This document shows positions 12,001 to 22,800 of a stretch of DNA of 64,000 nucleotides, one piece after another. The notes below the pieces were generated by a model. The model was given only the letters and a program-made list of their open reading frames with translations. It was not told where the DNA came from and did not search any database. The stretch spans positions 346,677 through 410,676 of the forward strand of contig JAMZAV010000352.1 in NCBI GenBank assembly GCA_024449915.1. The letters run 5' to 3'. The position numbers and the translations under genes are program-made. Source of the DNA: Sweltsa coloradensis. Taxonomy: Eukaryota; Arthropoda; Insecta; Plecoptera; Chloroperlidae. Numbering within the stretch: the stretch's first letter is position 1; each line of letters starts with the position of its first letter.

Positions 12001-14085
12001 TTATGAGTTACAAAAAAAAACAATATTTTCAGCGATTTCATTAAAATTTCATTACATAAAAATGAGGCTATCAACATCTATAAAATCATATAAATTGCCG
12101 GGAAAACGAACCAAATCCATTCTAGGATGACCAAAATTGAAAAAATTCCCTGCGGGGCTAAACTGTGGAAGACTAAAAAAATGATAAAACCCTTGGTTTT
12201 ATGAGTTCAACAGAAAAAAGTCAGCCATTTCATTAAATTTCATTACATAAAAATGAGGCTATCAACATCTATAAAATCATATAAATTGCCGGTAAAACGC
12301 ACCAAATCCATTCTAGGATCATCAAAATTGAAAAAATTCCCTGCGGGGCTAAACTGGGGCACGCCCCCAGACCCCCTTGTTGCCCACGAAAGTAGGGGGT
12401 GGGTCTAGTTAAAATATTGTAGGCACCGATCACTCTTAGTAGTTCGCCACGCCACTGGTGAAACTTAAGACAGTGACAGAAATACCAGTCGCTCACACTT
12501 TTTTCTTTAATGAGCTAAACATACTGACTGGAGGAAAACATGGGGGAAAAACTTAATTGTGCCAGATGCCGCAAATTAGGTCATAATGAACAATTTTGAA
12601 ATTTGCAATTTTTTTTACAAATACAGTAGGCCTATAGCTACACTCGGGGTGCGAATTGAAGGCTTTGCAGAGGATGGCCAAGTATAATATCTGTGTGGGT
12701 TGAAGGCTAAGGGGTCTAGGGCAACAATTTTTTGGGGGAGTATTATTGCCCTTGAGATGGCCTTAAAAGCAATCTGAGGAAACTTTTTGGGGTATTATTG
12801 CCCTCGAGATGGCATAAAAAGCAATCCAAGGTATTTTTTTGAAAGGAATATGATTGTGTAAATTGAGTTGACGCATTATTTATTAACATTACGAGATAGT
12901 CATTTGATATGAGATGAGATGGATATCCAGAGGTGGGGATTTAGCCATCCCCGGCGGGGATACCTTCCAGTAAAACAGAGCCAGGGATAAAATTACCAGA
13001 GGGGGAAATCCCCCCCATCTTCTCCAGTGGCGTAACTTCAAATCGGAGGCCCCCGGGCAAAAAAGTAAAGTGGCCCCCCCTTAAAAAAATCCTAATTAGT
13101 TATACCCAACTCTCTTTTTAAAAAAATCACCCAAAATGTTTTTTGTCAAGCTTTTGTTTCCGCAAACACATTGACAACGTCCTGGATTTGTTTACGTAAG
13201 AGTTGAGGTTCCTCGTGCTCCACGGACGACACACTCAATTTACGCAAACGTTCTTGCCCCATCATACTTCTCAGCTCAGGTAGTTTTTATATTATTTTTA
13301 ATTCAAAAAAAATCTTTCAGCGGTGGCAACTGTAACGGGGATTGTTAAAAAAACTATTAGTGCAGTTTACACATCGGGAAAACTGGCAGAAAAAGCAAAA
13401 TTTTTATTCATTCCATAAGGTAACAAGTTCAGTAAAATAAATGTGCAAAAAAGGCCTATACTATTTAATATTCATCCCCAGATGATCTTGCCAGATCCTC
13501 AATATGCTTCATATGTCACTGACGTGGGAATTTTTATTTTGAACCAATCAGTTCATTTTTTAATGACATTTTGTACAGTGATGTGTGAAGGCCAGTACAG
13601 GAATCTATAATGGGCTCTGCCCACATTCAAAAGTAAACCGTTTGCACGTCTTAACTTTTATAACTTGTTTGCACTTTAATATCAGTTCTCATTGAATTGT
13701 TAAAAGTGGGCTTCAATGCAGGCAGTTCTTCAATATTCTTTACATATTGCTTTTCTCCCATTGTTTATTTTCCAGGAGTAAATACACAACTGAACCAAGT
13801 TTTGTACCTTGCCTAGACCTGATAGTGGGGCGGCTATCATTCCAAGGGATAAATCCAGAAATTGAGCGGTTAATGGAAGCAGAAGCTGCGGAGCATTCTC
13901 CGAAAAATGATCTAAAGAATGAAGTAGATGTTTCTGACCAGCAGATGGCTCAATACTCATTGACCAGTTCAGTTGGGCGCAAGTTTACTACAAAACGAGA
14001 ACATAAGCAGCAATTACAATCCTGCAACAATACTGGTCAAGAACAAAATTTGAAGAAACCCAAATTTTTAAAACCTGTGTCATAA
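2956..14085 (+). CDS. MPHOSPH6: M-phase phosphoprotein 6 (exosome cofactor), 5' partial, two exons
   Basis: Joined 2956..3056 and 13776..14085. The first visible exon ends in phase 2 (GA|GTAAGT) and the second opens with one base after TTTTCCAG, restoring the frame. The product is 136 residues plus a missing start of about 20. Seen: the FMKKSK start, EPSFVPCLDLIVGRLSFQG, NPEIERLM, an acidic EVDVSD box, the VGRKFTTKREH block and a KKPKFLKP tail, in the order found in MPP6. Family knowledge: MPP6 binds the nuclear RNA exosome and helps recruit the MTR4 helicase in 5.8S rRNA maturation. The 10.7-kb intron is packed with transposons. The exon supplying the first methionine (expected to end just before FMK) was not found and may lie upstream of the window. 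Confidence 0.85.
3588..3960. repeat. Degenerate tandem repeat, three units of about 150 bp
   Basis: Units begin near 3588, 3737 and 3890. Each starts with a TGATTGATTNTTRCCSAGAATGTG-like stretch; the first two continue through CCAGGTAAA, AAATGT and TTGTTCTAC. The third unit is cut by the element that starts at 3961. Confidence 0.6.
3961..5172. mobile_element. Non-autonomous DNA transposon with 25-bp TIRs and a motif array
   Basis: The left end starts GTAGGGAACATGCTGTACCT and the right end is its exact inverse (..GTACAGCATGTTCCCTAC). The terminal core GTACCTTGGACC recurs about nine times inside, in both orientations: near 3975, 4177, 4199 and 4741 forward, and 4153, 4757, 4781, 5128 and 5147 reverse. 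The middle (4440..4660) contains G- and C-rich interleaved inverted repeats. There is no open reading frame. The flanks suggest a 3-4 bp target duplication ending AAC. Superfamily not assigned. Confidence 0.8.
5213..5575 (-). mobile_element. Short retroposon, copy A, bracketed by a ~110-bp duplication
   Basis: Same family as 41698..42068 and 39181..39560: GGACGCGTCAACC, GGTCATAATGCACCACTCT, CAGCCACGGGTAAGGGG, TTGCCAGAGCTCGCCTCTA. A poly-T run at its left edge reads as a 3' poly-A tail on the minus strand. The ~110 bp beside it (TTGTTACCGAGAATTTGATT to GATTGTAGGATGATA) occur on both sides, at 3896..3960 plus 5173..5210 and at 5576..5686. Confidence 0.7.
5755..5971. mobile_element. Foldback element with about 100-bp inverted arms
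   Basis: Left arm: CTAGA, then AAAAGTTGTTGTTAGACGAG, TGAGTGAGC, TGTTGAGTA. The right arm, inverted, reads CTAGGGAAACGCCAAAGTCG, TTATTAGACGAGTGAGC, GTTGAGTACCCGGGAACATT. Both ends equal the 3' end of the second Helitron-like family (see 51914..52779), so this may be two 3' ends fused head to head. Confidence 0.7.
6010..6295. repeat. Interspersed repeat ending GCTGCGCTCCCTCGTCTAAT
   Basis: The right end resembles that of 38390..38583 (AGCTGCGCTCCCTCGTCTGA). Both are preceded by runs of TCACTCACTC-type sequence and a GAGTTGA stretch. The end motif is the inverse of the ACGAG-GAGC start of the Helitron-like family 2. Confidence 0.5.
6440..6600 (-). repeat. SINE fragment
   Basis: The stretch GCATAAATATGAGGTCGTTAAGCAATATCC is the inverse of 39190..39240 (GGATATTGCTTAACGTCTCA) and related to the tail of the tRNA-like SINE at 51661..51830. 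A degenerate B-box-like TAGGATTTGAACC lies at about 6513. Confidence 0.45.
7359..7969 (+). mobile_element. Helitron-like element family 1, copy 1
   Basis: Starts TTGGATGAGCG followed by a GCGAGCGTAGCGAGCGAAGC tract and ends GCTCATCCAACAACGCGG, CGGGACTTAAGCGTTTTCCTAGT. Three features fit a Helitron/Helentron: subterminal inverted repeats GGATGAGC/GCTCATCC, a short AACGC/GCGTT stem just before the end, and a CTAG-T terminus (CTRR with following T). The body has no coding capacity. Copies lie at 8017, 18190 and 43261. Confidence 0.7.
8017..8609 (-). mobile_element. Helitron-like element family 1, copy 2 (inverted, tail to tail with copy 1)
   Basis: On the plus strand it begins ACTAGGAAAACGCTAAAGTC and ends TTCGCTTCGCTCATCCAA, the inverse of copy 1. 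Only about 47 bp separate the two 3' ends. The body matches 18190..18808 closely, including ACCTTCGAAATCTCTGAACT in inverse. Confidence 0.7.
8643..8870 (+). mobile_element. tRNA-derived SINE
   Basis: An A-box-like TGGCTTGAGCGATTAGCGC and a B box GGATTCAAATCC are about 40 bp apart as in a tRNA. The non-tRNA body ends near GATTCATTGCACCC. The acceptor ends do not pair, so it is not a working tRNA gene. Confidence 0.7.
9746..10268. mobile_element. hAT MITE with perfect 8-bp target duplication
   Basis: Terminal inverted repeats: CAGTGGCATAGGAAC at the left, CAGGGGCGTAGGAAC (inverse) at the right. The flanks are the identical octamer TAACAGTA at 9738..9745 and 10269..10276. It includes a CTGGGGCAAAGCCCCAG hairpin. 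No transposase is encoded. Confidence 0.92.
10710..12457. mobile_element. hAT-type non-autonomous element with internal tandem repeats
   Basis: Both ends read CAGTGGCGTGGCGAAC in inverted orientation and are flanked by the octamer GTGAAACT at 10702..10709 and 12458..12465. The last third (11895..12360) holds three tandem copies of a roughly 190-200 bp unit starting at TGCCGGTAAAA or TGCCGGGAAAA and ending ATAAAATCATATAAAT. No transposase is recognisable. Confidence 0.92.
12650..12850. repeat. Short tandem duplication (about 55 bp x 2) in repeat debris
   Basis: TATTATTGCCCTTGAGATGG with AAAAGCAATC recurs as TATTATTGCCCTCGAGATGG with AAAAGCAATC. Just beyond, 13025 (CAGTGGCGTAACTTC) looks like the start of another hAT copy whose other end I could not find. 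Confidence 0.5.
13776..14085 (+). CDS. MPHOSPH6: MPHOSPH6 terminal exon
   Basis: Acceptor TTATTTTCCAG at 13775. It opens in phase 2 and encodes SKYTTEPSFVPCLDLIVGRL through FLKPVS and stops at TAA. It carries the conserved core and basic C-terminus of the family. Confidence 0.85.
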
Positions 14086-14226
14086 AAGGGGTTAACAATT
14101 ATCATTTTGACTTTGACTTAAGACTACAACAAAATAGGTGTATACGTTTAGGCCTATACACATATTACAGTACCTAGCCTATATGATGTGTAATTAAAAT
14201 TTGTATTGTGCACCATTGCTATTTTC

Positions 14227-14232
14227 AATAAA
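14227..14232 (+). promoter_or_regulatory. Poly(A) signal AATAAA for MPHOSPH6
   Basis: Canonical hexamer about 140 nt after the stop codon, in the sequence TTTTCAATAAAGGAC. Confidence 0.65.
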
Positions 14233-16194
14233 GGACAAATTTAACAATTATGGCAAGTTTTATTAAGGAATATGTGGTGAGATGTTAGACAAGTACTGCC
14301 TATAGGTTTACTACTGTGTCAGAACGTAATTATTACGTATGAGTAGGCCTATGACTTATAAAGTCTATCAATAAAGTGAACTACAAATTTCAAAACAACC
14401 ATTTATTTAAAATTTAAAAATTACTTTATCTTACTCTAGCCTATATTCACATTTATTCATTTATTTTAACAAGCCTTCATACAATTAACTTGTGTGAATG
14501 GTACAAACATGCAAATACCAGAAGAATTGTCAATTTACTAAATTAGTTTTATTTTATTTATAAAAACAATGCACCAATTACAACATAAACCCTTTCTCTG
14601 TTATGGTCCACGTTCACGCACACCGCCCGCTGTGTGTTGTGGACGTATTAGATGGGCTAGTCCGTCAAGCAATTACTGAAGCCGTAACTCGTGAACGAGG
14701 TCAAGGTAGGCCTACTACATTTGGAACAATTCAAAATTTTAGATTTATTTGAAGTAATGTATCCATTTGGAGTCTCAATCCAATAAAAAATTTAAATTTG
14801 AACATTTTTTAAATTGAATGAAACCAGTCCTAACATATGTGGCCTTGAAAGGTTTCTTCAACCCTGCTTGCTAAATATAAGTAATAAATATAAACCACAC
14901 CCCCTAACCAACCATCAAAACACCCCTGGGGCGGATGAGCAGACCTCCATGACCATGAGTAAGTTGCATAACTTACAGGTGTTTCGTAACCTAATAGTTC
15001 AGAGTTTCTCCGCAAAATTCAAAAACGCTCTGCCATACAGCCTGCTCTTAAATTAGGTACATTAGTTGAATTGCCCCCATAAAAATCTTTCATCTTCATG
15101 AATTCATGTCGGAACAAACATTAAATCTTTCTGTAAAACTTAATACATATAGGCCTACTGCATCATTATGATGGTCACTCATAACCACCCAAACAGAATA
15201 CTAGTTTAATTCTACCTCTCTTGAAGTACCACATGTTGACTTGGCAAGATGACTGATTTGTTATGATGACAGTACTGAAGCATGATACGAATTCCACTAG
15301 AGCAGAAGGCTATATTAGTATCTATGGCTACACCCCTCCCTCGCCATTGAATTGAAATTCATGAACTGACTAGTAAGTGACTTCCCACGCTCACGGCACT
15401 GTTGCGGGAATTATTGTAAGGGCCCACACAATCAACTTTTACTAACCTATCCTCTTACTTTTAAGTGGCTGTTCTCGATGACTTTTTCAAGGTAATGTTT
15501 GCACTGTACATAACCTTAACTTGCATTATAAATTTGCATCCTATTTCCTAGTATTTAAATAACATTTATATAAATCAATTAACCATCTTTTTGAGCTCAA
15601 CTGGGAGTTTAAATTAAACAAACAGCAGTTTAGTAACTAGAGAACGCGTCGACTAATTCAACACGTGTCCTAACCGAGTGTCTAGCCTTGTTCTTCTAGC
15701 ACAGTGACAGCTCAACTAGTGTTTTGTGTACCAATTTAATTACTAATGTGATGAGTGAATATTATTACAAGGTTTGTCAAGATATGTGAAGAGTACGGAT
15801 GGCTTAGTTAGTGACTGCTGTTTACTAACAGTTGAAGTGAAGATTTTGTCTTCTTTTAGGTTGTAGTTGTTTTTTAATAAGAGATAAGTGTGTCATACAA
15901 AGAGAGAGAAGGGAGCTAATCCTATCATCCTATACATAGAACAAACAGTCTTTTCAACTGACCCATCCCATGCCCGATGGTATTGAATGGGCGGGCAGTA
16001 AAGTGGCCGCATTCAGTCGAGACGGTCGGTAGCAAAGCTCAGTAGGCATCCAACTATGTCACGCTACAATTTCCACAATATTGGTCGTACCATGTTTAAA
16101 TATTGACCGATTTATTTAAGTTTTTTTTCTAAATTCCTAAAATAAATTTAGGTTTAACTTATGTAAGCGACAACTCAATGTAAGAATAGGCCAT
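14233..16194. other. Intergenic; no gene recognised
   Basis: AT-rich sequence with several TAGGCCTA copies and no reading frame resembling a known protein. GC-richer patches at 14600..14700 and 15960..16050 are unexplained. Confidence 0.5.
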
Positions 16195-17285
16195 TAAGGT
16201 GAATCAACAGTGTTTTTCAATTTTTTCATTACAAATGAAACTAAGTAAAAATACTATAGTTAATGGAATTTAAACCTAATAGTATTGAAAAATCAGAACA
16301 AATGTTTCTGATCGGGCACACAGCAAATATTGTCTCTTCAAAATAATTTTAAACTTCAGTTCCTCCTAGCACATCATTCAACGTAGAATGTTGTGTTTCT
16401 GTGAGATTTATTTTCAACTTTTATTTTTTTATAGAGAAAATTTGTCACAATAATTTGTCTTTCCTACAAATTTTTTAGTTGGACGGGACAAATTGGTACA
16501 AAATACTGGTTAATTAAATAATAATAATCATCATCATAACTCAGTTACAACTATGTCGGGTAAAGTAGTGGTTTTCCACCATTATCTAGGGCATGAAACT
16601 GTAGATTACTAAGCTTGCCAGACTCGGTGTTTCTTCCTCATCATCGAACTCCTTCCTCTCCACCAATTTACTCTACTCTCTTCCGTCCTCCCACAGCTTG
16701 ATTCTTGTCACATGCTCCCACACTTCATCCCGTTTTCCGTCTTCTTGAATTAATCTTTCCCATTTCTCTCTTGGCCTTCCTTCTCTTCTTTTCCTCTCTT
16801 CTGCCGCTTCAAATTCTCGTCTTGGAATCCTATCTCTGCCCATCCTTTTCATATTATGTCCAAATCATCTTAGACGTTCTCTTCCTAGCTCAAACCTCAA
16901 TCTCTCCGGTCCCAGTTCTTTTCTGATTATTTAATTATTAATAAATTAAATTCAATTAAAAATTATTAAATGATTATGATGATAAATATTTTAGAAAAGA
17001 CAATAGTAAAAAATTCATTTTTTTCCCTCTTCAACATCTTCAAGAAAAACAGTTAAAAATTAATCTCGCATAAAAACAACCATCTACGTTGAAAGTGCGA
17101 TACGTGGAACTAAAGTTTAAAATTATTTTGAAGAGGCAATATTAGTCGTGAGTCTAATCGGAAAAATTTGGAAAAAATAACTTGGTGTTCTAACAGAGCC
17201 TGTTCTCAATTCCATTGGACCATTCACTATATTTTTACTTTGTTACATATTTGAGAAAATTGAAAAGCACTGTTGATTCACCGTA
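16195..17285. mobile_element. Foldback DNA element with long inverted repeats; LINE fragment in its loop
   Basis: Left: GGTGAATCAACAGTG, then TAGTTAATGG, GATCGGGCACACAGCAAATA. The right end inverted gives the same series. The arms are about 300 bp and diverged. A second copy lies at 51831..53285. The loop contains the LINE piece 16560..16930. Confidence 0.75.
16560..16930 (-). mobile_element. LINE C-terminal fragment (RTE-like)
   Basis: The minus-strand reading from about 16905 to 16690 gives RERLRWFGHNMKRMGRDRIP, then GRPREKWERLIQEDGKRDEV and RIKLWED. This is the conserved C-terminal tail (GHxxRM-DRIP-GRPxxxW) of many non-LTR elements, notably the RTE group. RT itself is absent. Confidence 0.75.
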
Positions 17286-17633
17286 ACATAGGTAATAAAG
17301 GAACAAAAGGGAGGCATGTCTACTGAGCGACTAGACGCATGATGATAATAATGAATAATGTAAATGCAAGCACAGGAAAACAACAGCATAAAGGAATTTC
17401 TTTACAGGCTTATATAAACTTTATAATTTATTTTGACCTCTGCGGTGGTGAAGCGGAATGCTGTGGAATGGTCACCTATTTTCCCCACGCTAGATCACAT
17501 AGCATCGCTATGCCAGTACGGTATTTACGTAGTGTTATGGCTACAGTTTCATGTTTGGGAGTGTCCTTACTAGAACTTCTTCACCAACATGATTAGTTAG
17601 CATGACTAGCTGACATTGACAGACTTATAAATA

Positions 17634-17651
17634 TTTATTGTATTATTTATT
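17634..17651 (-). promoter_or_regulatory. Candidate poly(A) signals of the chemoreceptor gene
   Basis: Two AATAAA hexamers on the minus strand (TTTATT at 17634..17639 and 17646..17651), about 140 nt beyond the stop codon. Confidence 0.5.
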
Positions 17652-17786
17652 ATTGATTCTTTAACACAAAACACTTATACATTGGAATGTAACTTATGGG
17701 TAGTAGCAGCCACATTTTTAGAACATGTACATATAAAAAAACACTCTGTGCTGATCTTGACCAATCAAATGGCAATTAGGTGCATG

Positions 17787-18026
17787 CTATAAAATATGGC
17801 ATTGACCTAAAGTTAAAACAAGTACAGCCCCAACAGTTAGAGCCAAACAAAGATATCTACCGGTGATAGGGACACGAAATAGTTTGGCATACATTCGAAG
17901 AGATGACGTATAAAGCAGGATAGTATCCAAGTCTTCTCCTGGAGTATCTTGATAAACAAATGGCCTCCCCCGCACTTCGTGTCCAACACCTTGCATTTTT
18001 GAGCAAGCATTAGTAACACACGCTGC
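17787..18026 (-). CDS. Chemoreceptor exon 6 (terminal)
   Basis: After acceptor TTTTTTATAG; encodes [20 protein letters not shown], then [19 protein letters not shown] and the last helix, stop TAG. Phase 0. Confidence 0.8.
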   Translation of the reverse strand, partial: AACVTNACSKMQGVGHEVRGRPFVYQDTPGEDLDTILLYTSSLRMYAKLFRVPITGRYLCLALTVGAVLVLTLGQCHIL

Positions 18027-19815
18027 CTATAAAAAAATGCAAATCAAAATAAATGATACTAAACCTACTAACTAAACTAACTAACTAAAATAAATATTTG
18101 CTATATGGGATTGTAGGCTTACCAAATATGAAATACGTCCAGTTTATACTAGTAAAATATAGTCCAAAATAGTATGGCAATGTAAATAATTGGATGAGCG
18201 AAGCGAAGACTTCAATTTCACTGACCCCCAAAAAATTTAGCTCGGGTGTTTTTTTGTTTTTTTTTTTTTTTGTTTTTTTGTTTGTTGTTTTTTTTCTGTC
18301 TGTTTGTTAACTCTCTACCAGGCAAACGGCATATCCGATCTTGATGAAAATTGGAGGGGACCTTCGAAATCTCTGAACTTAGAGGTGTATTGTTTTTGGG
18401 TACAATCGAAGAAATATTTCTCATGAATATCGTACTTTTACGATTTTTTTTTCGATTTTTAGTGCGATATTTTCCGTGACATTTGGGCCGATTCTGACCA
18501 AACGGGTGGGGTTACAACGTTCATATTATACATGGACATTAAGGTTATGGTGATAAAGTACCTTTTGAAAGAAAAAGTTGACAAAGTTACCCAGAATCCA
18601 TAGAAATAAAGCTTTTAATATAAGTTTTTAACGGTAAATAATAACAAATTGACAAGTAACAATAGAAACTTGACAACAATCACCTACAATGCGTGGGAAG
18701 CAAAACAAAGCAACAAAGCACTCGCAAAAGTAAAGATATCCCACGCAGACTAAAAACTTTAAAAAAAGCTCATCCATCAACGCGGCGGGACTTGAGCGTT
18801 TTCCTAGTGTAATATAGGTATTTTAGTTTGATGTAGGCCTAGTTTGAATGATAAATATTTAATATATTTCAGAAAGAGATTACCGGTACCGGTACTGCTA
18901 TACCATATATACCGGTACTACAAGTTATTTTATAACATTTAGTACTAGTAATCTACTGACCTGAATGAATGGAGCAATTGAAATGAGAACCCACAATAAG
19001 ACATTTAGGACACTAATCCCTATGATGGGCAAAGTGGCCTTGTCCACGGTGTCAAATTTAAGGAGCCAAACTGTCCCTGATGCTGCCCACGACACATTGA
19101 TGATTGTGAAGATACAAACAGCTGGTGCAAGATCTTCATTCAGGTACCTTAAAAGCTTGCGAAACTCTCCAATTTCCTGAAAGAGAACACCCATTTAAAT
19201 GTTTATAAAAATGATGATAATATTGAAATCAGTTTATTCAGTTTTAAAAAAATGCCTTACATCAGTGGCATATCTAGAAACAGAGCCTCACTTTGCGATA
19301 AACATTGTGAGCGTGGCGATTAAAGCGAAGCATTCAATTACTTTACAACCCCTTTAAGAAAACTGGCTTGTTACCAATTTTTCAATTTTTATTTGCTCTA
19401 CAATATAATATAAAACTGGTACTTTGATTGGAACTTTTAGGGAGCATTTAAAATCTCATAAACTTAAAAGTAAACTGTAAATCTGCTATGGTTTGAATGA
19501 AATTGAAAAAAATATTATTGCTCTTGAAAGTTGCACTTAAGCTATTATTACTTTTTGTTTATTCTGCTTATTCATTCTCTACGTCACAAATCAATCAATG
19601 GCTACTACAATTAGGATAAAATTAATTGGCACCACATTGCTATAATGTTATTGTAAAAAAGTGGCTCAGGATAAATAAATAAATCCGTATTTAGAGTCTA
19701 CCTACTCAGTCACATAACTGATTTTCAGTGGGGGACAGTAAACCAAAGCGACCAAGCCAACCCTGCAGGCCTTGATGCTATTTATTTTGCTCTATGACAA
19801 GTATTTTTTTAATTC

Positions 19816-19858
<43 letters not shown>

Positions 19859-22800
19859 GAATATATATAAAATCGTTTGTTTGCTAGAAACAAAATAGTA
19901 TAAAAATAGCATGCATAAGAATGGGCTTAAATGAGAGTTCATATATGATATCAAATCTTGTTTCAAATTCATTTATGATAAAAATGCGTTTGTGAGGAAT
20001 GGTGAGGACAATGATAAAACCTCACTCTTTGGAAAATCAGTTAAGCCAAAAATGTGTTGTCACATAATTAAAATAAATGTTTTGAAGTGATCTTATTACC
20101 TCAACTAAAAGTTAACATATTGATTAATAGCAATTGCTGTAAAAAATCTGCCCAACTGAGGATCCAATCCAGAACCTCTGGCTCTACATACATACAAACC
20201 TTTACTAAATATTTTTTTGGTTTTTTGATCCCAACTATAATTGTATTGCTTAAGTTAAAATAATTGCCTAAATATTGACAACTTCTGTTGGGGTGGAAAA
20301 TGAGAATCAGGAAACATATTTTATCAATTTAGTCTTCTTTACAAATGCCTACATTGTATGCCGCAATCATGCTCTAGTCTAGCGGTTCTCAACCTTTTTT
20401 CTGCTGCGACACACATGTTGAGTGCGTTTCCGTACGCGACACACCTACGTGGGAGTACTTACATTTCAACGAAATAATATTTAACCAGCTTAAATAAACC
20501 TTACTTTATTGTTAAATTTTGAAAATTACAATACATCAACAGTAACTTACCAATGTTACCAATGTGCAAATGTCATGTGCTTCCTCATCAGTAAGATACC
20601 GGGGACTGATGTAATTTACATAGTTTCTCAGTATTTACGAGGGCGAATGGTAGACAAACTGACGTGCATTTCACTATCAACATCAAGAAGTCTTGATCTG
20701 TTCTTTGACTCAATTGTTTTTAAAGTTGAGAATTCTGCCTCACACAGGTATGAAGTGGAGAAGAGAGGTAAAACACACAGAGCCTTAACAATTGCAGTGT
20801 ATTCATTTTAAAGAGATCCAAAATAATTCAAGAATCTCTTGTTGAAGTCTTGATTTTAGAGTTGTATATGAATTAACCATAATCAACTCTTCTTTTCTGG
20901 GTACGTTAGATCTGACATGTTGTTTATGTGCTCACCAGAATTTCAAATGGAGAAATAACCATTCTTTTCCCTTTATTGAAATAGAAGAAAAGTATTTCTT
21001 CAAACTCTCCTGAAGGCAGGTCAAGTGTTGAATTATATCTTTCTTGAAGAGATCTTTAGATTTTATTTCCAACTTATTTGCGGCATTCATTGCAGCAGAA
21101 AAATTGACATATCGCCTTCATTTATTGCTTATGTCCACAACAGTATTCCCCCCCCCCCCCCCAAAAAAAAACAAGATTGTTAAGGTAGGTTCAAAAATGC
21201 ATAGCGATAATAAATTTTTTTACTCACACGCGCGACCCGGCACCTCCATCATTTGTACAAATTGGGCACAATTTGCTGTGGGCTACCCGGCACCTCCACC
21301 AAAATTGTGTTTTTTAAATACTTACCAAATACTAGACTCAAATCGAAATAAAGGGTACTCGCACACTCACTGACACTCACTTTCAATTCACCTCTAGAAC
21401 TTTGGCGGCATATAGCGTTCATGCTAGTGGCATACATGAATTGACTTCAATTAAACAATAAATAAACAAAATAGTGTGTCGCGACACAGTGGTTGAGAAC
21501 CGCTGCTCTAGTCAACCAGTAGATACAATACATGGAAAAAGAATGTATGTTAAGAGAATTAACGTAGTTTTTACTTACTATTCCACAAGATGGGCTATTC
21601 ACATTTGTTTTTTTTGCAATTATATTTTGTATTTAAGAGACCATTTGGCAACTAATCCAATCTGTAAATTGACTAAATCTTAAAACATTTGCAGAGGATG
21701 TGACATAGTGGACGAAAATCCCTCTTTTTGACCACCTGCTTCCTGCAGTAAGTTTTGGTTTGTCCTACAATATTACATAAGCCCGTGAATTCAAATGTGA
21801 TTAAAAATAAAATTTATAGCACAACAAGAAAAGATAACCAGGTATAACAAAGTAAAAAAGCATCCAGCAGTAGCCGAACAGGTCTCCCAGTTACCGAGTG
21901 GACATCGATGTTTTAAATTATTTTACATATTACATTCCATATAACTAATTCTGCTAGAGCACTGTTAGCACTTTTGCTCCAATGCTTGATATTGATTAAC
22001 TTACTCGTATCCAGTCAAGAGGTGGAATGATGTGTTGAAGTAACTTTGCTCGTAAAAATTGTAAATGTGATGTCAACAGTTGACCCTGAAGACAATAACT
22101 AGTGATGATTGTTGCTTGAACCATGTCGTGCCACAAGGTTGCTACAGTAAGCAACACTTTCATAGTCAGCTTTACTCCATGAGAACTAAGGATCAAACCA
22201 AGTGTTAGGAAAAACTAATAAAATTATCATAAATGAACCTTCTATGGTTCAATCTTCTTGATATTGCAATAATAAACTGGAAGTACTACTGTAATTGATT
22301 GGTGAAGTAACAGATACACAATAAAAGGAAATTGTTTGCAAGTGGCTTGAAGAAATAAATTGTTCATTCCCCCAACTAAAATGGCGTTTTCCATTGGCCA
22401 CACTCAGGTCGCACTAGTGCGCCCTGGATTGCCACTTGTCTTTTCATTTGTTCAGTTTTGTGATGTTATTCAAGTGGAGGTTGACAATAATGACATCTCT
22501 GCACTTGCCGAGTGCATACCAATGGAAAACGTCATAACATGTAAAACCTTCAATGACTGACGCTTTCCCAAACACCCGTACTAGGCCTATCTAGTTAACT
22601 ATATACTATAACATATTATCTTACAGTAGGCCTTATCCTACATCAATGGTAATTAAATGTGCACATTTTTCACATGGCGCACCTGCTACAAAAATAATCT
22701 TATTTAATATTAGAAACTAGTAATTAAAAATATGTAAATATAATAAACATGTACCGGTACTAGTTGTGTTATCTGAAATATATTATAATGGTAGAGTATG

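Noticed and set aside
20509..20811. Plus-strand open frame of 100 residues inside the hAT element as a host gene
   Set aside because: It lies wholly within an element bounded by a perfect target duplication and is probably the wrong strand of decayed transposase.
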